64,000 bases of DNA from Roseibium aestuarii (lineage in GTDB: Bacteria > Pseudomonadota > Alphaproteobacteria > Rhizobiales > Stappiaceae). Location of the stretch: the NCBI RefSeq assembly GCF_008477545.1, contig NZ_VORA01000002.1, positions 186,001-250,000 of the forward strand. The letters are read 5' to 3'. Under the pieces are notes generated by a model, which saw only the letters and a program-made list of their open reading frames with translations, did not search any database and was not told the origin of the DNA. A program made the translations under genes and the position numbers. Below are positions 24,648 through 35,488 of this stretch, piece after piece (position 1 is the first letter of the stretch; every line of letters begins with the position of its first letter).

Positions 24648-25577
24648 TCACTCCGGCAGGGCGCCCCCGGTCGCACCGATCCAACCGCTCGGGCCCCGCG
24701 CATCCCGCTCGCTGCTCCTGCGAAACTGGCTCGGCGTGAGGCCATAGCGCCTCGTGAAGGCACGCGAAAAGGACGCGGTGCTGGAGAAGCCGCAGCTGCG
24801 CGCCACCTTGCGCACCACCTCTCCCTCCTGCAGGGCAAGGCGGGCCAGGGCAAGGCGCCAGTCGGCCAGATAGCCGCCGGGCGGCACGCCCAGCACCTCG
24901 CGGAAGGTCACGGCGAACTGGGTGCGCGACATGCCGGCCACCTCCGCCAGATCCTCCAGGTTCCAGGCGCGCTCGGGCCGGTCGTGGATCGCGACCAGGG
25001 CCGGTGCCAGACGGGGATGGGCGAGACCCGCCAGCAGGCCGATGCCCGCCCCTGCCCGCTCAAGACAGTGACGCAGGAGGCGGATCAGCACGACCTCGCA
25101 CAGGCGCAGGAAAGCGGCCAGCCCGCCGCAGCGGGCCCGGGTCGCCTCTTCGATCAGCGGATGAATGACGCTCGCCAGGTCTGGCGCCTCGCTCAGGTGC
25201 AGGCAGAGGCGCGGCGGCAATGCCCGCACAAGATGCGGCCCCACCCCGCGGAGAGCCACTTGCGCCCGGACGAGAACCTCCGCCTCACCGTCAGCAGGCG
25301 CGCCGGTCTGGAACCACCGCCCGTTCAGGCCCGACGGCACGGCAGCCGGATCGGGCGTATAGACGAGCCGCACAGCCCCGTCCGCCAGACGCTGGATCAC
25401 GAAATTGGCCGCAGCCTCGGACACGGCCTGCCCCTGCGGCCCATGGTCCCGCGGATGCAGAAGCCTGGCATCGACGCGCAGGTTGCTGATGAGGGTCGAC
25501 AGGCGATCCTGATGCGCTCTGCCGGCGGTTTCAGTGACAAGCCCCGCAGCAGCGGAGATCGGAAGATCCGCATCCAT
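24648..25577 (-). CDS. AraC-family transcriptional regulator (cupin_6 type)
   Basis: A 308-residue regulator. The first 190 residues contain a cupin-like sensor part of the AraC N-terminal (cupin_6) kind (RVDARLLHPRDHGPQG). The C-terminal hundred residues hold two helix-turn-helix units: WNLEDLAEVAGMSRTQFAVTFREVLGVPP, then RKVARSCGFSSTASFSRAFTRRYGLTPSQFRR. The ATG at 25577 is directly preceded by GAGGAGG with good spacing, and an upstream start at 25733 would add 52 residues of poor quality. The regulated target is not evident, since the nearest divergent gene is not a transporter or enzyme. Confidence 0.85.
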   Translation of the reverse strand: MDADLPISAAAGLVTETAGRAHQDRLSTLISNLRVDARLLHPRDHGPQGQAVSEAAANFVIQRLADGAVRLVYTPDPAAVPSGLNGRWFQTGAPADGEAEVLVRAQVALRGVGPHLVRALPPRLCLHLSEAPDLASVIHPLIEEATRARCGGLAAFLRLCEVVLIRLLRHCLERAGAGIGLLAGLAHPRLAPALVAIHDRPERAWNLEDLAEVAGMSRTQFAVTFREVLGVPPGGYLADWRLALARLALQEGEVVRKVARSCGFSSTASFSRAFTRRYGLTPSQFRRSSERDARGPSGWIGATGGALPE

Positions 25578-25698
25578 TGTCAAACCTCCTCGGCAAGATC
25601 GGCAGCTATCGCGAGTTGGCCTCGCGATTTTTCGGTATATTAACCGATCTCCTGCCGTAGAGGCATTCTTCATTCGAACGAGACGCAGGTGCAAAACG

Positions 25699-25731
25699 AA
25701 AAAGGGGCCTGACCTCATGAAGGCCAGGCCC
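25699..25731 (-). terminator. Rho-independent terminator of the DUF1127 gene
   Basis: On the minus strand GGGCCTGGCC (25731-25722) pairs with GGTCAGGCCC (25714-25705), allowing one G-T or mismatch, and CCCTTTTTCG follows. It lies 119 bases past the DUF1127 stop codon, between that gene and the AraC gene. Confidence 0.78.
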
Positions 25732-25849
25732 AAGACGCGCGGATCCGCGCGGTCTGGAAGACGAATTTCCCCGCCTGCAACGGGTGGAAAGGCTCAAGGG
25801 GACCAGCCCTGACAGGCGGAAGGCGTCTTCAAGGTCAGGAGGGAGACAA

Positions 25850-26128
25850 TCAGGGTCGCCGTCCAATCGGACGTCGCTCGGCGGGCCGCCCGGTTGCAGG
25901 GGCACAATTCCAGAAGGGACGCATTGCCTCTTCCAGGGCCGCATCTCGGGTCAGGCCGATGTCAGCCAGCGCCTCGTCGGACAGCATGGCCAGTTGCCGA
26001 CGGGTATGCCCCACGCGCCACCAGAGCTGGCAACGCTCCACGAGCAGCCACAACAGGGCACCAAGTCCGCCACCAAAGACACGTCCGGTCCGCCGGAACG
26101 GCAGTATTATTGTATCGATTGCATTCAT
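25850..26128 (-). CDS. DUF1127-domain protein
   Basis: A 92-residue protein with the arginine-rich DUF1127 motif at residues 43-73 (RRQLAMLSDEALADIGLTRDAALEEA). A hydrophobic stretch (GGGLGALLWLLVERC) precedes it. In Rhizobiaceae and Agrobacterium small DUF1127 proteins affect phosphate and carbon metabolism or RNA turnover; the role of this one is unknown. The gene is divergent from a MocR regulator and shares its operator region, so MocR may control it. Confidence 0.8.
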   Translation of the reverse strand: MNAIDTIILPFRRTGRVFGGGLGALLWLLVERCQLWWRVGHTRRQLAMLSDEALADIGLTRDAALEEAMRPFWNCAPATGRPAERRPIGRRP

Positions 26129-26156
26129 TTCTCCACTCCGATCTGGGGATCAGCTC

Positions 26157-26242
26157 GGTGACATTCACGTCAATTCCGCTCAATCACGGTGACAATCTTA
26201 TGAATTGACTCCATTTCGAGAGCAAGCTATCAAATTGTCACC
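26157..26242. promoter_or_regulatory. Predicted MocR operator region with three GGTGACA sites
   Basis: Three related sites lie in the divergent intergenic region: GGTGACATT (26157-26165), GGTGACAAT (26188-26196) and, inverted, ATTGTCACC (26234-26242), which directly touches the ATG of the MocR gene. The first two are spaced 31 bases apart, three turns of the helix. MocR-type regulators usually bind repeated sites of this sort in their own divergent promoters, so autoregulation plus control of the DUF1127 gene is the natural reading. Confidence 0.6.
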
Positions 26243-27763
26243 ATGACAAATTCGCCTTTTTCGATTCCGGATGGCAACACGCCGATCTACATGCGCCTCG
26301 CGGACCAGATCGCCGACAGCATCCTGTCCGGCACGCTCGCCGCAGGCACCAGGCTTCCCCCCCAGCGCAATCTGGCCTTCGACCTCGGGGTCACGGTGGG
26401 AACGGTGGGGCGCGCCTATGCGCTGGTGCGCGAACAGGGCCTCGTGAGTGGCGAGGTCGGGCGCGGCACCTATGTGCTGGGATCTCAGGATCGCACCCCG
26501 CCGGAAGCCGGGATCACCGGCCCGCGCAAGCTGCGCGACATGCCCCGCGACCACCCTCTCGACGGACTGGAGCGCGAGGACCGCAAGTGGAGTGCGGCAC
26601 CCCGCAGCGCCGACACGGCCGAGTTCGGCTATGGCAGCACCCGCCTGCCCCTTCCCCCCCATGGCGCGATCCGCCTCGACAGCACCTCGGCGCCGGAACT
26701 GGGTCAGGGCGGCGTCATGGAGCGGATCCTGCCGCAGATCGCCCTCGACGCCCCTTACGAGATCGCCAGCTACACGCGCATCCTTCCCGATTCCTGGCGT
26801 GAGGCAGGAGTGCGCTGGCTCAGCCGCGGCGGCTGGACGCCGACCCCGGACGTGATGATCCCGACCTTCGGCGCCCAGGCGGCGATCATGGCCGTGATCA
26901 ACTCCATGACCGCCCCGGGCGACCGCATCGTCTTTGAAGAGCTCACCTACTCCTCCGTCGCTCGCGCGGCCCGCTTCTCCGGCCGTCAGGTCGTGCAGGT
27001 GCGCGCCGACGCGCAAGGCCCCCTGCCCGACCATCTGGACAGCGTCTGCCGCCAGACCCATCCCCGGCTCATCTTCCTGATGCCGAGCATGCACAATCCC
27101 ACCCTCGGCGTGCTGTCGGCCGCGCGCCGGGCGGAGCTGCTGGAGGTCGCCCGTCGCCATGACCTCTGGATCATCGAGGACGAGGTCTACGGCGCGCTGA
27201 TCGACACGGGGCTCGAGCCTCTGGCAAGCCTCGCGCCTGAGCGCACCTTCCATGTCGGGTCGCTCTCCAAGGCCGTGGCGGCCGGGATTCGCGGCGGCTG
27301 GGTGGCGAGCCCTCCCGCCCACGTCCAGCGCCTCATCACCGCCCACAAGATGATGACCGGCGGCTCCTCCTATCTCCTGTGCGAGGCAGCGGCCCGGCTG
27401 GTGAATTCCGGCGAGGCCGACCGCATCCGCGACCGGGTAAAGGCCGAGATCGCGGCCCGGCAGGCGATGGCGGTGGACCGCCTCGGGAACGTCGAGATGG
27501 AGACCTCCCCCGAGGCCCCCTTCCTCTGGCTCAAGCTGCCCGACCCCTGGCTGCCCGGAACCTTCAAGGCTGCGGCTGCTGCACGCAACGTGCTCATCGA
27601 CGACGAGGACGAGTTCCGCACGGGCCGGGCGCGCGAATCCCAGTTCCGGGTCCGCGTGGCGTTGACCAACCCCCAGTCCCGGGAGGAGCTGGCAGCCGGC
27701 CTCGACGTGTTGCGCCAGCTTCTCGCCGACGACGGGGCCTGCTGCTACGACAGCTTCGAATAG
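26243..27763 (+). CDS. MocR-family regulator (GntR winged helix fused to aminotransferase-like domain)
   Basis: A 506-residue PLP-dependent regulator. Residues 14-80 are a GntR winged helix (IYMRLADQIADSILSGTLAAGTRLPPQRNLAFDLGVTVGTVGRAY). The rest is a fold-type I aminotransferase domain with the PLP-binding lysine at position 343 in SLSKAVAAGIRGGW and the phosphate-binding residues in EDEVYGALIDTG. Such proteins use PLP as a sensor or cofactor and have usually lost transaminase activity. The ligand is not known. It is divergent from the DUF1127 gene with repeated GGTGACA sites between. Confidence 0.9.
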   Translation: MTNSPFSIPDGNTPIYMRLADQIADSILSGTLAAGTRLPPQRNLAFDLGVTVGTVGRAYALVREQGLVSGEVGRGTYVLGSQDRTPPEAGITGPRKLRDMPRDHPLDGLEREDRKWSAAPRSADTAEFGYGSTRLPLPPHGAIRLDSTSAPELGQGGVMERILPQIALDAPYEIASYTRILPDSWREAGVRWLSRGGWTPTPDVMIPTFGAQAAIMAVINSMTAPGDRIVFEELTYSSVARAARFSGRQVVQVRADAQGPLPDHLDSVCRQTHPRLIFLMPSMHNPTLGVLSAARRAELLEVARRHDLWIIEDEVYGALIDTGLEPLASLAPERTFHVGSLSKAVAAGIRGGWVASPPAHVQRLITAHKMMTGGSSYLLCEAAARLVNSGEADRIRDRVKAEIAARQAMAVDRLGNVEMETSPEAPFLWLKLPDPWLPGTFKAAAAARNVLIDDEDEFRTGRARESQFRVRVALTNPQSREELAAGLDVLRQLLADDGACCYDSFE

Positions 27764-27906
27764 GGCCTCCAGCCCGGCCACCGAACGGAGCCGGTAAAGC
27801 CTCCAGGCGGCGAAATATTTATTTGCATGGCAGGTCTTGTGCCCCATTGCGGGGCGCATCACCCCTCCCCATCTGCTGGCCACCTGCAATTGGGGTTTCC
27901 TTCAAA

Positions 27907-28872
27907 ATGATGGCCTTCGGTCTCGTTCTCGGTCTGGTTCTTCTGGTCGCCGGGGGCGACCTTCTCGTGCGGGGCTCTGTCGGCCTCGCCAAGCGTTTCG
28001 GCCTGTCCGAATTGCTCATCGGCATCGTGCTCGTCGGGTTCGGCACGTCCACGCCGGAGCTGATGACCAGCGTTCTGGCCGCCCGCGACGGACTGTCCGG
28101 CATCGCCATTGGCAACGTGGTCGGCTCCAACACTGCCAACATCCTGCTGATCCTCGGCCTCTCCGCCCTGATCTTCCCGCTGAAGGTCGAACCGGCCGCG
28201 CTCCTGCGCGATGGCCCGGCCAATGCGCTTGCGGTTGGGGCCGTGGCGGTCCTCGCCTTTACCGGCGTCATCGGCCCGGTTGCCGGCGCCCTGCTGGTCG
28301 CTGGCCTCATCGCCTATCTGGTCATCACCTATCGCATGGAGCGCAACGCGCATACGCCCTCTGCCGAAATGCACCGGGCCGAAGCCGAGGCGGTGACCGC
28401 CCAGCCCTGGTTCGACAGCCTGCCTGCCCTTCTGGTGATGGCACTCGGCGGTCTTGCGACCATTCTCGCCGGCGCCCATTTCCTGGTGAATGCGGCCGTC
28501 GAACTCGCCCAATCGCTCGGCGTCAGTGATGCGGTGATCGGCGTCACCATCGTGGCCGTCGGCACCTCCCTGCCCGAGCTCGTCACCTCGGTCATTGCCG
28601 CCCTGCGCCGCCAGTCGGACATCGCGCTTGGCAACATCCTCGGCTCCAACATCTTCAACATCTTCGGCATTCTGGGCGTTTCCGCCATGATCGCCCCGCT
28701 GGCCGTCCCGCCGGAGCTTATGGCCCTCGACCTCTGGGCACTCATCGGCGCAACGGCTCTCCTGCTGATCACCTGCATGACCGGCTGGAGGATCTGCCGC
28801 CGCGAAGGCGCGCTCATGCTCGTAGCCTATGTGGGCTACATGGTCCTGATCGCCCGCAACGCCCTCGCCTGA
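27907..28872 (+). CDS. Calcium/sodium antiporter (CaCA family, YrbG-like)
   Basis: A 321-residue inner-membrane antiporter with about ten membrane segments. The two alpha repeats are clear: [12 protein letters not shown] followed by [11 protein letters not shown] in the first half, and [12 protein letters not shown] followed by [11 protein letters not shown] in the second. The acidic residues in these repeats carry Ca2+ and Na+ in the family. ATG at 27907 is chosen because the first helix follows at once. It lies between the MocR gene and purL. Confidence 0.92.
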   Translation: MMAFGLVLGLVLLVAGGDLLVRGSVGLAKRFGLSELLIGIVLVGFGTSTPELMTSVLAARDGLSGIAIGNVVGSNTANILLILGLSALIFPLKVEPAALLRDGPANALAVGAVAVLAFTGVIGPVAGALLVAGLIAYLVITYRMERNAHTPSAEMHRAEAEAVTAQPWFDSLPALLVMALGGLATILAGAHFLVNAAVELAQSLGVSDAVIGVTIVAVGTSLPELVTSVIAALRRQSDIALGNILGSNIFNIFGILGVSAMIAPLAVPPELMALDLWALIGATALLLITCMTGWRICRREGALMLVAYVGYMVLIARNALA

Positions 28873-28990
28873 GACGCGAAATTGTTCAGATTCTTTGCCC
28901 GGGAAGTCTCCCTTTCCGGGCAGCAATCTGCTACACGGCGGCATCATTGCCTGTCCCGCGATTGCCGCGGATCAACCACAGCGGACCGAC

Positions 28991-31189
<2,199 letters not shown>

Positions 31190-31243
31190 GCGAAGCAGCC
31201 AGCACGGAACCGACAAGAACACCGGGGAAGAGGACGTACCGAC

Positions 31244-31477
31244 ATGCCGATGGACGCCAATGAAATCGAAACCCTGATCAAGGCCGCCTTGCCCGACGCA
31301 AAGGTCGAGATCCGGGACCTGGCCGGTGACGGCGACCACTACGCTGCCAATGTGGTCTCCGAATCGTTCCGGGGCATCAGCCGCGTCCAGCAGCATCAGC
31401 TTGTGTATCAGGCTCTGAAGGGCAACATGGGCGGCGAGCTCCATGCACTCGCCCTGCAGACCAAGGCACCGGACTGA
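31244..31477 (+). CDS. bolA: BolA-family protein
   Basis: A 77-residue BolA/IbaG-like protein. VEIRDLAGDGDHYAANVVSESFRGISRVQQHQLVYQAL contains the conserved His and the helix-turn-helix-like region that binds a [2Fe-2S] cluster with monothiol glutaredoxins. The next gene encodes exactly such a glutaredoxin, 82 bases downstream, which is the common pairing. The start is ATG at 31244 after a GGGGAAGAGG site. Confidence 0.92.
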   Translation: MPMDANEIETLIKAALPDAKVEIRDLAGDGDHYAANVVSESFRGISRVQQHQLVYQALKGNMGGELHALALQTKAPD

Positions 31478-31559
31478 CGCGGCACCCCGCCTCCTCGAAC
31501 CAACGCCGGCTCCGCCGGCTGCCGGGCCTCCCACCCGGCCCGATCAAAGGACGAGAACC

Positions 31560-31892
31560 ATGAGCATCCAGGACTGGATCAAGAACGAAGTCGAGACCAA
31601 TGATGTCGTGCTCTTCATGAAGGGCACCCCGAGCTTCCCGCAGTGCGGGTTCTCGGGTCAGGTCGTGCAGATCCTCGACTACGTCGGCGTGCCCTACAAG
31701 GGCATCAACGTGCTGGAAGACGATGCCCTGCGCCAGGGCATCAAGGAATTCACCAACTGGCCGACCATTCCGCAGCTCTACATCAAGGGCGAATTCGTCG
31801 GTGGTTGCGACATCATCCGCGAGATGTTCCAGAACCAGGAACTCCAGTCGGTGCTGGCCGAAAAGGGCATCGAAGTGAGCCAGAGCGCCTGA
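31560..31892 (+). CDS. grxD: Monothiol glutaredoxin, Grx4 family
   Basis: A 110-residue monothiol glutaredoxin with the CGFS active-site motif (Cys29) after KGTPSFPQ. The glutathione-binding residues TNWPTIPQLYIKGEFVGGCDI are intact. Grx4 proteins carry a [2Fe-2S] cluster together with BolA and deliver iron-sulphur clusters. The gene directly follows bolA and ends before a strong terminator, so purL-bolA-grxD is probably one transcription unit. Confidence 0.96.
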   Translation: MSIQDWIKNEVETNDVVLFMKGTPSFPQCGFSGQVVQILDYVGVPYKGINVLEDDALRQGIKEFTNWPTIPQLYIKGEFVGGCDIIREMFQNQELQSVLAEKGIEVSQSA

Positions 31893-31924
31893 AGCGCTTC
31901 GAGCTCCACCGATGACAGGATCAA

Positions 31925-31946
31925 GGGCGCCTACGGCGCCCTTTTT
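31925..31946 (+). terminator. Rho-independent terminator after grxD
   Basis: GGGCGCC (31925-31931) pairs with GGCGCCC (31935-31941) around a three-base loop and five T residues follow at once. It lies 33 bases after the grxD stop codon and before the convergent DUF2380-like gene. Confidence 0.9.
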
Positions 31947-31956
31947 CATGGGGCCC

Positions 31957-32544
31957 TCATCGGGGCAGGGTCTGCGCCTCCCCCGCCAGCACCCGGTGGT
32001 CGATCAGCCACTTGAGCCCGCGCCGCCAGGCCTCGTCCGAATTGTTGCGAATGTCCGTGTGATACTGCCAGAGCACCGCGCCGGTGGTGGCATCCCGCCC
32101 ACGCAGCACGATGGTCTGAATGAGAACGGAAATCTTCGTCACCGTGCCCGTCACAGAGAGATCCGCGCCCACCTTGCGGGCCAGCTTGTCCTCGCAGAGA
32201 TTGCAGGAATAGACGCTCTTGACGCTGGCAAGCTCGTCGGCGACCGGCGCGCTGTCGACCACAACATAGCGCGGGTCCGCCGCCAGCAGCTCGCGCAGAT
32301 AGTCCGTGAGCATGCGGATGCGCGCCTGTTCGGCGGCATCGCTCAGCCCCAGATCCAGCTCCTGGCTGAAGTTGACAAAGGCAAGATCGAAGACTGCCAC
32401 CCGCTGCGGTCGATCGCCTGGCTCTCCGGCATACCCGTTGCGACCTGCGGCGAGGAGGACCATGCCGGCCATCATCAAGCCTGCGAGTACGCGCCCTGCG
32501 CCCTCTCCCGCACGTCTCACACCCCCGCGCCTGCTCAGGATCAT
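31957..32544 (-). CDS. Secreted DUF2380/DUF3280-like protein
   Basis: A 195-residue exported protein with a signal peptide (VLAGLMMAGMVLLAAGRNGYAG). The mature part begins QRVAVFDLAFVNFSQELDLG, contains a CxxC motif (YSCNLCEDKLARKVGADLSVTGTVTKIS) and ends in an alpha/beta fold resembling the DUF2380 and DUF3280 families of predicted periplasmic proteins. Start ATG at 32544 follows a GAGGGAGG ribosome-binding site. The function is unknown; I am confident of export but not of the exact family number. Confidence 0.72.
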   Translation of the reverse strand: MILSRRGGVRRAGEGAGRVLAGLMMAGMVLLAAGRNGYAGEPGDRPQRVAVFDLAFVNFSQELDLGLSDAAEQARIRMLTDYLRELLAADPRYVVVDSAPVADELASVKSVYSCNLCEDKLARKVGADLSVTGTVTKISVLIQTIVLRGRDATTGAVLWQYHTDIRNNSDEAWRRGLKWLIDHRVLAGEAQTLPR

Positions 32545-32906
32545 GATGGCTGCCTCCCTCGGGCTGGGACATTTCGGATGCCGGTGGCACCTGCCTCCGG
32601 GCACACCAGCCTAGCCCCCTTGCCACGGAAGGCCATACCGACCTTCGGAGCCACGTTTCGCGACACACTTCTCCCCCCGTCCGGCGCCGAGATGTGTGTC
32701 CCTGACAAAATCGCTCGGCAAATTTTGCCGAATCCCCTAACCTGACGCTAGGTGAAGATTGTCAGCGCTCCTTTCCGGCCGTTCACGGACCCCGGGCAGA
32801 TCCGCCTCCCGATCCTCTCCGACAGACGGACCACACCTGCTCAACCGCATCTGCTTGACCACACGGGCAAGGCGCGGAGGCAGGATCAGGACAGGGACCG
32901 CGAAAA
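32545..32906. promoter_or_regulatory. Divergent intergenic region with a perfect 17-base palindrome
   Basis: These 362 bases separate two divergent genes and hold no clear coding sequence. TCGGCAAA-T-TTTGCCGA at 32715-32731 is a perfect palindrome around one base, in an AT-rich island (32700-32740). It could be an operator for either gene. The rest is unremarkable. Confidence 0.4.
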
Positions 32907-33185
32907 ATGAAGACACTCACTGTCGCAACGCTGCTGATCGCCCTCGCCGGACTGATCTACACCTTTCTGGACGAAAAGCCCCAGCCCGAACTCTCCCGCT
33001 TCGATTGCGCGGATCTGACCCTTTTCGCCTCCCGTGGGGCGAAGTCGGCGGATGATCATTGTGCGAGTTACGGCGGCGTGGCGCTGGCGAGCAGCGCACC
33101 CACCGCCCGGTCCGCCCTCGTCATCCTGGTGCGCAACCAGCCGGTCGGCGGAGCGACAGGGCTTGCCGAAAGCTCGATCCACTAG
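32907..33185 (+). CDS. Small membrane-anchored protein, function unknown
   Basis: A 92-residue protein with one N-terminal membrane segment (LTVATLLIALAGLIYTFL) and a soluble tail that contains two cysteines (FDCADLTLF and HCASYGG). I recognise no family. The start is ATG at 32907. The coding quality is acceptable but the gene could still be spurious, since its C-terminus has little sequence character. Confidence 0.5.
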   Translation: MKTLTVATLLIALAGLIYTFLDEKPQPELSRFDCADLTLFASRGAKSADDHCASYGGVALASSAPTARSALVILVRNQPVGGATGLAESSIH

Positions 33186-33239
33186 GAGACCTCGCCGCTC
33201 AACAGTCCGGCCCGCGTAGCTGCGCGAGCAGGCTGCGCA

Positions 33240-34253
33240 TCATTCGTTGGCGAACAGCTTGTCCGTCATGGCGAGGCTTGCCGCACAGGGCTCCTCAGCC
33301 TCACCTGCCAGGGCCGCAGCGCCCGCACCAGTGCCGGGCCGCAGGCCCTCAAAGTCGTAGAGCGACCGGTCGAGCAGATGGGACGGCCGGGAGTTAGCGA
33401 GTGCCCGCGCCATGACCCCGAGACGGCCCGGCGTCTGCCGTTCCCAGTCCTGCAGCATCTTCTTCACCGCCTCGCGCTGGAGCCCGTCCTGCGAGCCGCA
33501 CAGGTTGCACGGGATGATGGGGAACTCCATGCCGCGCGCGAATTTCGCAATGTCGCTCTCGGCCGCATAGGCGAGCGGCCGCAGCACCAGCAGATCCCCC
33601 TCGTCATTGAGCAGCTTCGGCGGCATGGACGCCAGGCGTCCACCGTGGAAGAGGTTCATAAAGAAGGTCTCGAGAATATCCTCGCGGTGATGGCCGAGCA
33701 CGATGGCTTCGCAGCCCTGCTCGCGGGCGATGCGATAGAGAATGCCCCGGCGCAGGCGGGAGCACAGGGAGCAATAGGTGCGGTGGGCCGGGATCTTGTC
33801 GGTGACGATCGAATAGGTGTCCTCGCGCACGATGACATTCTCGATCTCGTTGTCGGCGAACCACTTCGGCAGGATGTCCGGCGGGAACCCGGGCTGGGCC
33901 TGATCCAGATTGCAGGCGATCAGGTCCACGTTGAGCAGGCCGCGCCACCTCATCTCGATGAGAATGGCCAGCAGAGAATAGCTGTCCTTGCCCCCCGACA
34001 AGCAGACCAGCCATTTCGGACGTGCCGCACCCGGCTCAAGCACCGGCGCCATGCCGTAATCCTCGATGGCTTCCCGGGTCTGGCGCAGCAGCCGCTTGCG
34101 CAGCTTCTTGAACTCAACGCCGGAGGGCGCATTGCGGAAGATCGCCGGAACATCGGTGTTCGCTTCCGGGCTCTTGCGCAGCACATCCTCGCCCGCATCA
34201 AGGGCCTGATCTGAAGCCTGGGTGAGGGCCTGAACATCCATGGCGTGGTCCAT
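33240..34253 (-). CDS. ttcA: tRNA 2-thiocytidine(32) synthetase
   Basis: A 337-residue ATP-dependent enzyme that thiolates cytidine 32 of some tRNAs. The PP-loop SGGKDS is at residues 86-91, the cysteine pair CxxC at 161 and 164 ([10 protein letters not shown]) and a further pair at 249 and 252 (PCNLCGSQ); three of these hold a [4Fe-4S] cluster in TtcA. The C-terminal 50 residues after SLYDFEGL are Ala/Gly-rich and not conserved. The N-terminal 40 residues are an extension relative to E. coli TtcA. Confidence 0.94.
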   Translation of the reverse strand: MDHAMDVQALTQASDQALDAGEDVLRKSPEANTDVPAIFRNAPSGVEFKKLRKRLLRQTREAIEDYGMAPVLEPGAARPKWLVCLSGGKDSYSLLAILIEMRWRGLLNVDLIACNLDQAQPGFPPDILPKWFADNEIENVIVREDTYSIVTDKIPAHRTYCSLCSRLRRGILYRIAREQGCEAIVLGHHREDILETFFMNLFHGGRLASMPPKLLNDEGDLLVLRPLAYAAESDIAKFARGMEFPIIPCNLCGSQDGLQREAVKKMLQDWERQTPGRLGVMARALANSRPSHLLDRSLYDFEGLRPGTGAGAAALAGEAEEPCAASLAMTDKLFANE

Positions 34254-34361
34254 CGGTCTCGCGTCCGCAACAGGGCCGGACTAAGGGAAAATCTCTGGCC
34301 CCGCTGATACAGGATCCCCCGGTCCGGTGCAATCCGGGCGCCGATCGCCGTCGTGAAGCCA

Positions 34362-34391
34362 CAAAAAAAGAGGCCACCCGAAGGCGGCCTC
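34362..34391 (-). terminator. Rho-independent terminator of rpsD
   Basis: On the minus strand GAGGCCGCC, loop TTCG, GGTGGCCTC (34391 to 34370) is followed by a run of seven T residues. It is 31 bases beyond the rpsD stop codon. Confidence 0.9.
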
Positions 34392-34421
34392 TCGAAAGGG
34401 ATCCGAAGATCGAAACGTCCC

Positions 34422-35039
34422 TTAACGGGAGTAGAATTCGACCACCAGGTTCGGTTCCATCTGGACCGGGTACGGCACGTCAGAGAAGGCCGGCACGCGG
34501 ACGAAGGTCACGGTCATCTTGGAGTGGTCGGCGTCCAGGTAGTCCGGCACGTCGCGTTCACCCGACTGGGTGGCTTCGAGAACGAGAGCGAGCTGCTTGG
34601 ACTTTTCACGAACTTCGATCACATCGCCCGGACGAACCTGGTAGGAACCGATGTTGACGCGCTTGCCGTTCACCTTCACGTGGCCGTGGTTGACGAACTG
34701 ACGAGCCGCGAAAACGGTCGGGACCAGCTTGGCGCGGTAGACGATGGCGTCCAGACGGCGTTCCAGCAGACCGATGAGGTTTTCGCCGGTGTCGCCACGC
34801 ATACGAGCGGCTTCGACGTAGGTCTTGTGGAACTGCTTTTCGGACAGATCGCCGTAGTAGCCCTTCAGCTTCTGCTTGGCGCGCAGCTGCACGCCGAAGT
34901 CGGAGAGCTTGCCCTTGCGGCGCTGACCGTGCTGGCCGGGGCCGTATTCACGCTTGTTGACCGGGCTCTTGGCACGACCCCAGATGTTTTCGCCCATCCG
35001 GCGGTCGATCTTGTACTTAACGCTATGGCGCTTGGACAT
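34422..35039 (-). CDS. rpsD: 30S ribosomal protein S4
   Basis: A 205-residue ribosomal protein S4 that binds 16S rRNA early in assembly of the small subunit. The sequence runs from [21 protein letters not shown] through the S4 domain ([35 protein letters not shown]) to the end NLVVEFYSR. It is a stand-alone gene here, not in the alpha operon as in E. coli. An AAGGAAA ribosome-binding site precedes the ATG; it can pair with an upstream GTTTCCTT, which may allow translational control. Confidence 0.98.
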   Translation of the reverse strand: MSKRHSVKYKIDRRMGENIWGRAKSPVNKREYGPGQHGQRRKGKLSDFGVQLRAKQKLKGYYGDLSEKQFHKTYVEAARMRGDTGENLIGLLERRLDAIVYRAKLVPTVFAARQFVNHGHVKVNGKRVNIGSYQVRPGDVIEVREKSKQLALVLEATQSGERDVPDYLDADHSKMTVTFVRVPAFSDVPYPVQMEPNLVVEFYSR

Positions 35040-35488
35040 CGCGGTTTCCTTTTGTAAACGCGTTGTTTTTTTTGCAAGGAAACGCGCCCTCCTTTATCCC
35101 GGCCGAGGCTCGGGATCGACAGGGGTTCGACAGAACGGCGCCGGTCGAACACCCACGGGTGCGTGTTCTTCGGAAGGGAAGACCCGTCCGAAGACCGGCG
35201 GTTGGTATCCGACAGGGGGCGGAATGTCAATGGTTCCGCCGCATTTTGCGCATCTTGCGGCCAGATCCGGAGCCGCTGGGCGCCAACTCACGATCCCGTT
35301 CACCCGGCCTTTCGAAAACCCAACGAAAATAACATAAGTGTTTTTACATATTCCCTTGCGAGAATTACCCTTGGGGTTTTAGGAAAATTTAATTCTGCGT
35401 GCATAGAGTTCTCGAGTTTTTACGATGTCAGTTGTGCCGATCAGAAACCCGGGAAGAGGGCGGCGCGAGACCGATTGGAGGATGGGAC
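35040..35488. promoter_or_regulatory. Divergent leader region of rpsD and the EAL-GGDEF gene
   Basis: The rpsD side contains a possible leader hairpin (AAGGAAAC at 35076-35083 on the plus strand against GTTTCCTT at 35044-35051), which would hide the rpsD ribosome-binding site. On the other side an AT-rich stretch at 35325-35395 (CATAAGTGTTTTTACATATT, then TTTTAGGAAAATTTAATTC) is the likely promoter of the EAL-GGDEF gene. I find no additional gene. Confidence 0.5.
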
